From NCBI RefSeq assembly GCF_000731675.1, contig NZ_JMIT01000001.1, forward strand, positions 1,673,526 through 1,737,525: a stretch of 64,000 nt of DNA, in the 5' to 3' direction. This document shows, piece after piece, positions 63,112 to 64,000 of this stretch. Numbering within the stretch: the stretch's first letter is position 1; the number at the start of each line of letters is the position of its first letter. This DNA is from Pseudomonas capeferrum. GTDB lineage: Bacteria > Pseudomonadota > Gammaproteobacteria > Pseudomonadales > Pseudomonadaceae. The notes beneath the pieces are model-generated. The model did not search any database. It saw only the letters and a program-made list of their open reading frames with translations, and had not been told where the DNA came from. A program made the translations under genes and the position numbers.

Positions 63112-64000
63112 ATGAAAAAGCTGTTACCCACGTCGACTGCCGGCAGTTTGCCTAAACCCTCTTGGCTCGCACAACCCGAGACACTTTGGTCCCCCTGGAA
63201 GTTGCAGGACGAGGCGTTGACCGAAGGCAAACAGGATGCACTGCGCCTGTCATTGCAAGAGCAGCAACACGCCGGCATTGATATCGTCAGTGATGGCGAG
63301 CAAACGCGCCAACACTTTGTGACGACCTTCATCGAGCACCTCAGCGGCGTTGATTTCGAGAAACGTGAAACCGTGCGCATCCGCGATCGCTACGACGCAA
63401 GCGTACCGACGGTGGTGGGTGCTGTCGCTCGGCAAAAGCCAGTGTTTGTAGAAGATGCCAAGTTTTTGCGTCAGCAAACCCGGCAGCCCATCAAATGGGC
63501 GCTGCCAGGCCCCATGACCATGATTGATACGCTGTACGACAACCATTACAAAAGCCGCGAAAAACTGGCGTGGGAATTCGCCAAGATTCTCAACCAGGAA
63601 GCCCTTGAGCTAGAGGCTGCCGGTGTGGACATCATCCAGTTCGATGAACCCGCCTTCAATGTCTTCTTCGACGAAGTCAATGACTGGGGTGTGGCCACGC
63701 TGGAAAGGGCCATTGAAGGCCTCACGTGTGAAACGGCCGTGCATATTTGTTATGGCTATGGCATCAAAGCCAACACCGACTGGAAAAAGACCCTGGGCAG
63801 TGAGTGGCGCCAATATGAAGAAGCGTTCCCCAAACTGCAAAAATCCAGCATCGATATCATCTCGCTGGAATGCCACAACTCGCACGTCCCGCTGGACCTG
63901 ATGGCGCTCATTCGCGGTAAGAAAGTGATGGTAGGCGCCATTGACGTGGCAAACCACACCATTGAAACCCCCGAGGAAGTCGCTGCTACCCTGCGCAAAG
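63112..64000 (+). CDS. mesD: MesD, core-type (folate-independent) methionine synthase, 3-prime end missing
   Basis: The first 296 codons of a MetE-like protein are inside the window; the rest lies beyond the right edge. It begins MKKLLPTSTAGSLPKPSWLA and has only the C-terminal-type barrel of MetE without the long N-terminal domain. The zinc-site region HICYGYG, the substrate strand IIQFDEPAFNV and IDIISLECHNSHV are seen. With DUF1852 (MesX) upstream it is the oxygen-dependent MesD, which makes methionine from homocysteine using a methyl donor other than folate. The zinc-binding cysteine near the true C-terminus cannot be seen here. Confidence 0.9.
   Translation, partial: MKKLLPTSTAGSLPKPSWLAQPETLWSPWKLQDEALTEGKQDALRLSLQEQQHAGIDIVSDGEQTRQHFVTTFIEHLSGVDFEKRETVRIRDRYDASVPTVVGAVARQKPVFVEDAKFLRQQTRQPIKWALPGPMTMIDTLYDNHYKSREKLAWEFAKILNQEALELEAAGVDIIQFDEPAFNVFFDEVNDWGVATLERAIEGLTCETAVHICYGYGIKANTDWKKTLGSEWRQYEEAFPKLQKSSIDIISLECHNSHVPLDLMALIRGKKVMVGAIDVANHTIETPEEVAATLRK

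Noticed and set aside
1..64000. CRISPR array, rRNA or tRNA genes
   Set aside because: No regularly spaced repeats and no clover-leaf or rRNA-like sequence was seen by eye; a tRNAscan or CRISPR search would settle this.

Overview
The window is high-GC proteobacterial DNA that looks like the Pseudomonas putida group. Three things point that way: REP palindromes with the 'gcgggcaagcccgctcccaca'-type core, a second glycine-cleavage cluster run by a GcsR-like sigma-54 activator, and typical Pseudomonas genes (DUF6124, mesX/mesD, an NCS1 permease with an agmatinase-like enzyme). No rRNA, tRNA, CRISPR array or replication origin was seen.

0-6 kb: a minus-strand set encodes a PLP gamma-lyase/gamma-synthase, an amino-acid permease, a LysR regulator, a threonine-synthase-like enzyme, an Lrp regulator and the N-terminus of a homoserine dehydrogenase cut by the window edge. 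It looks like a methionine/homoserine/threonine module. 6.1-7.6 kb: an intact IS3-family element sits between two inverted REP copies.

7.6-16.6 kb: glycine/serine/C1 module, all on the minus strand. It holds a cycA-like permease, gcsR, a -24/-12 promoter, gcvH, gcvP, glyA and a lipA paralogue. gcvT and sdaA are not in it. 17-25 kb: GMC alcohol oxidoreductase, NCS1 permease with a tiny overlapping membrane protein, aldehyde dehydrogenase and ureohydrolase, facing a divergent LysR gene. This may be an oxidative pathway for a guanidino compound. 24-27 kb: LysR divergent from a GST and a luciferase-like oxidoreductase.

27-48.7 kb: accessory-looking DNA with no REPs but about nine copies of a different hairpin repeat built on TGGGTCGA...TCGACCCA. 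It carries an atypical SDR, an IS630-family element, an aminoglycoside/hydroxyurea-type phosphotransferase, a GNAT, a P-loop kinase, a solo tyrosine recombinase between inverted repeats, a class V aminotransferase, an ene-reductase with its TetR repressor and two identical operators, an HD-GYP response regulator next to a 1463-residue hybrid kinase, and MFS/AraC and LysR/quinone-reductase pairs.

49-55.6 kb: amide/polyamine-type catabolic cluster (permease, outer-membrane protein, amidohydrolase, polyamine-binding-like protein, nitrilase) beside a LuxR regulator. 56-64 kb: ProQ/FinO protein, TerB/YebE-like protein, small kinase, MFS exporter, DUF6124 gene with a strongly structured leader, a 39-bp perfect REP inverted repeat, a 270-bp MITE related to the IS630 ends, an LprI-like periplasmic protein, and mesX-mesD (mesD cut by the window edge).
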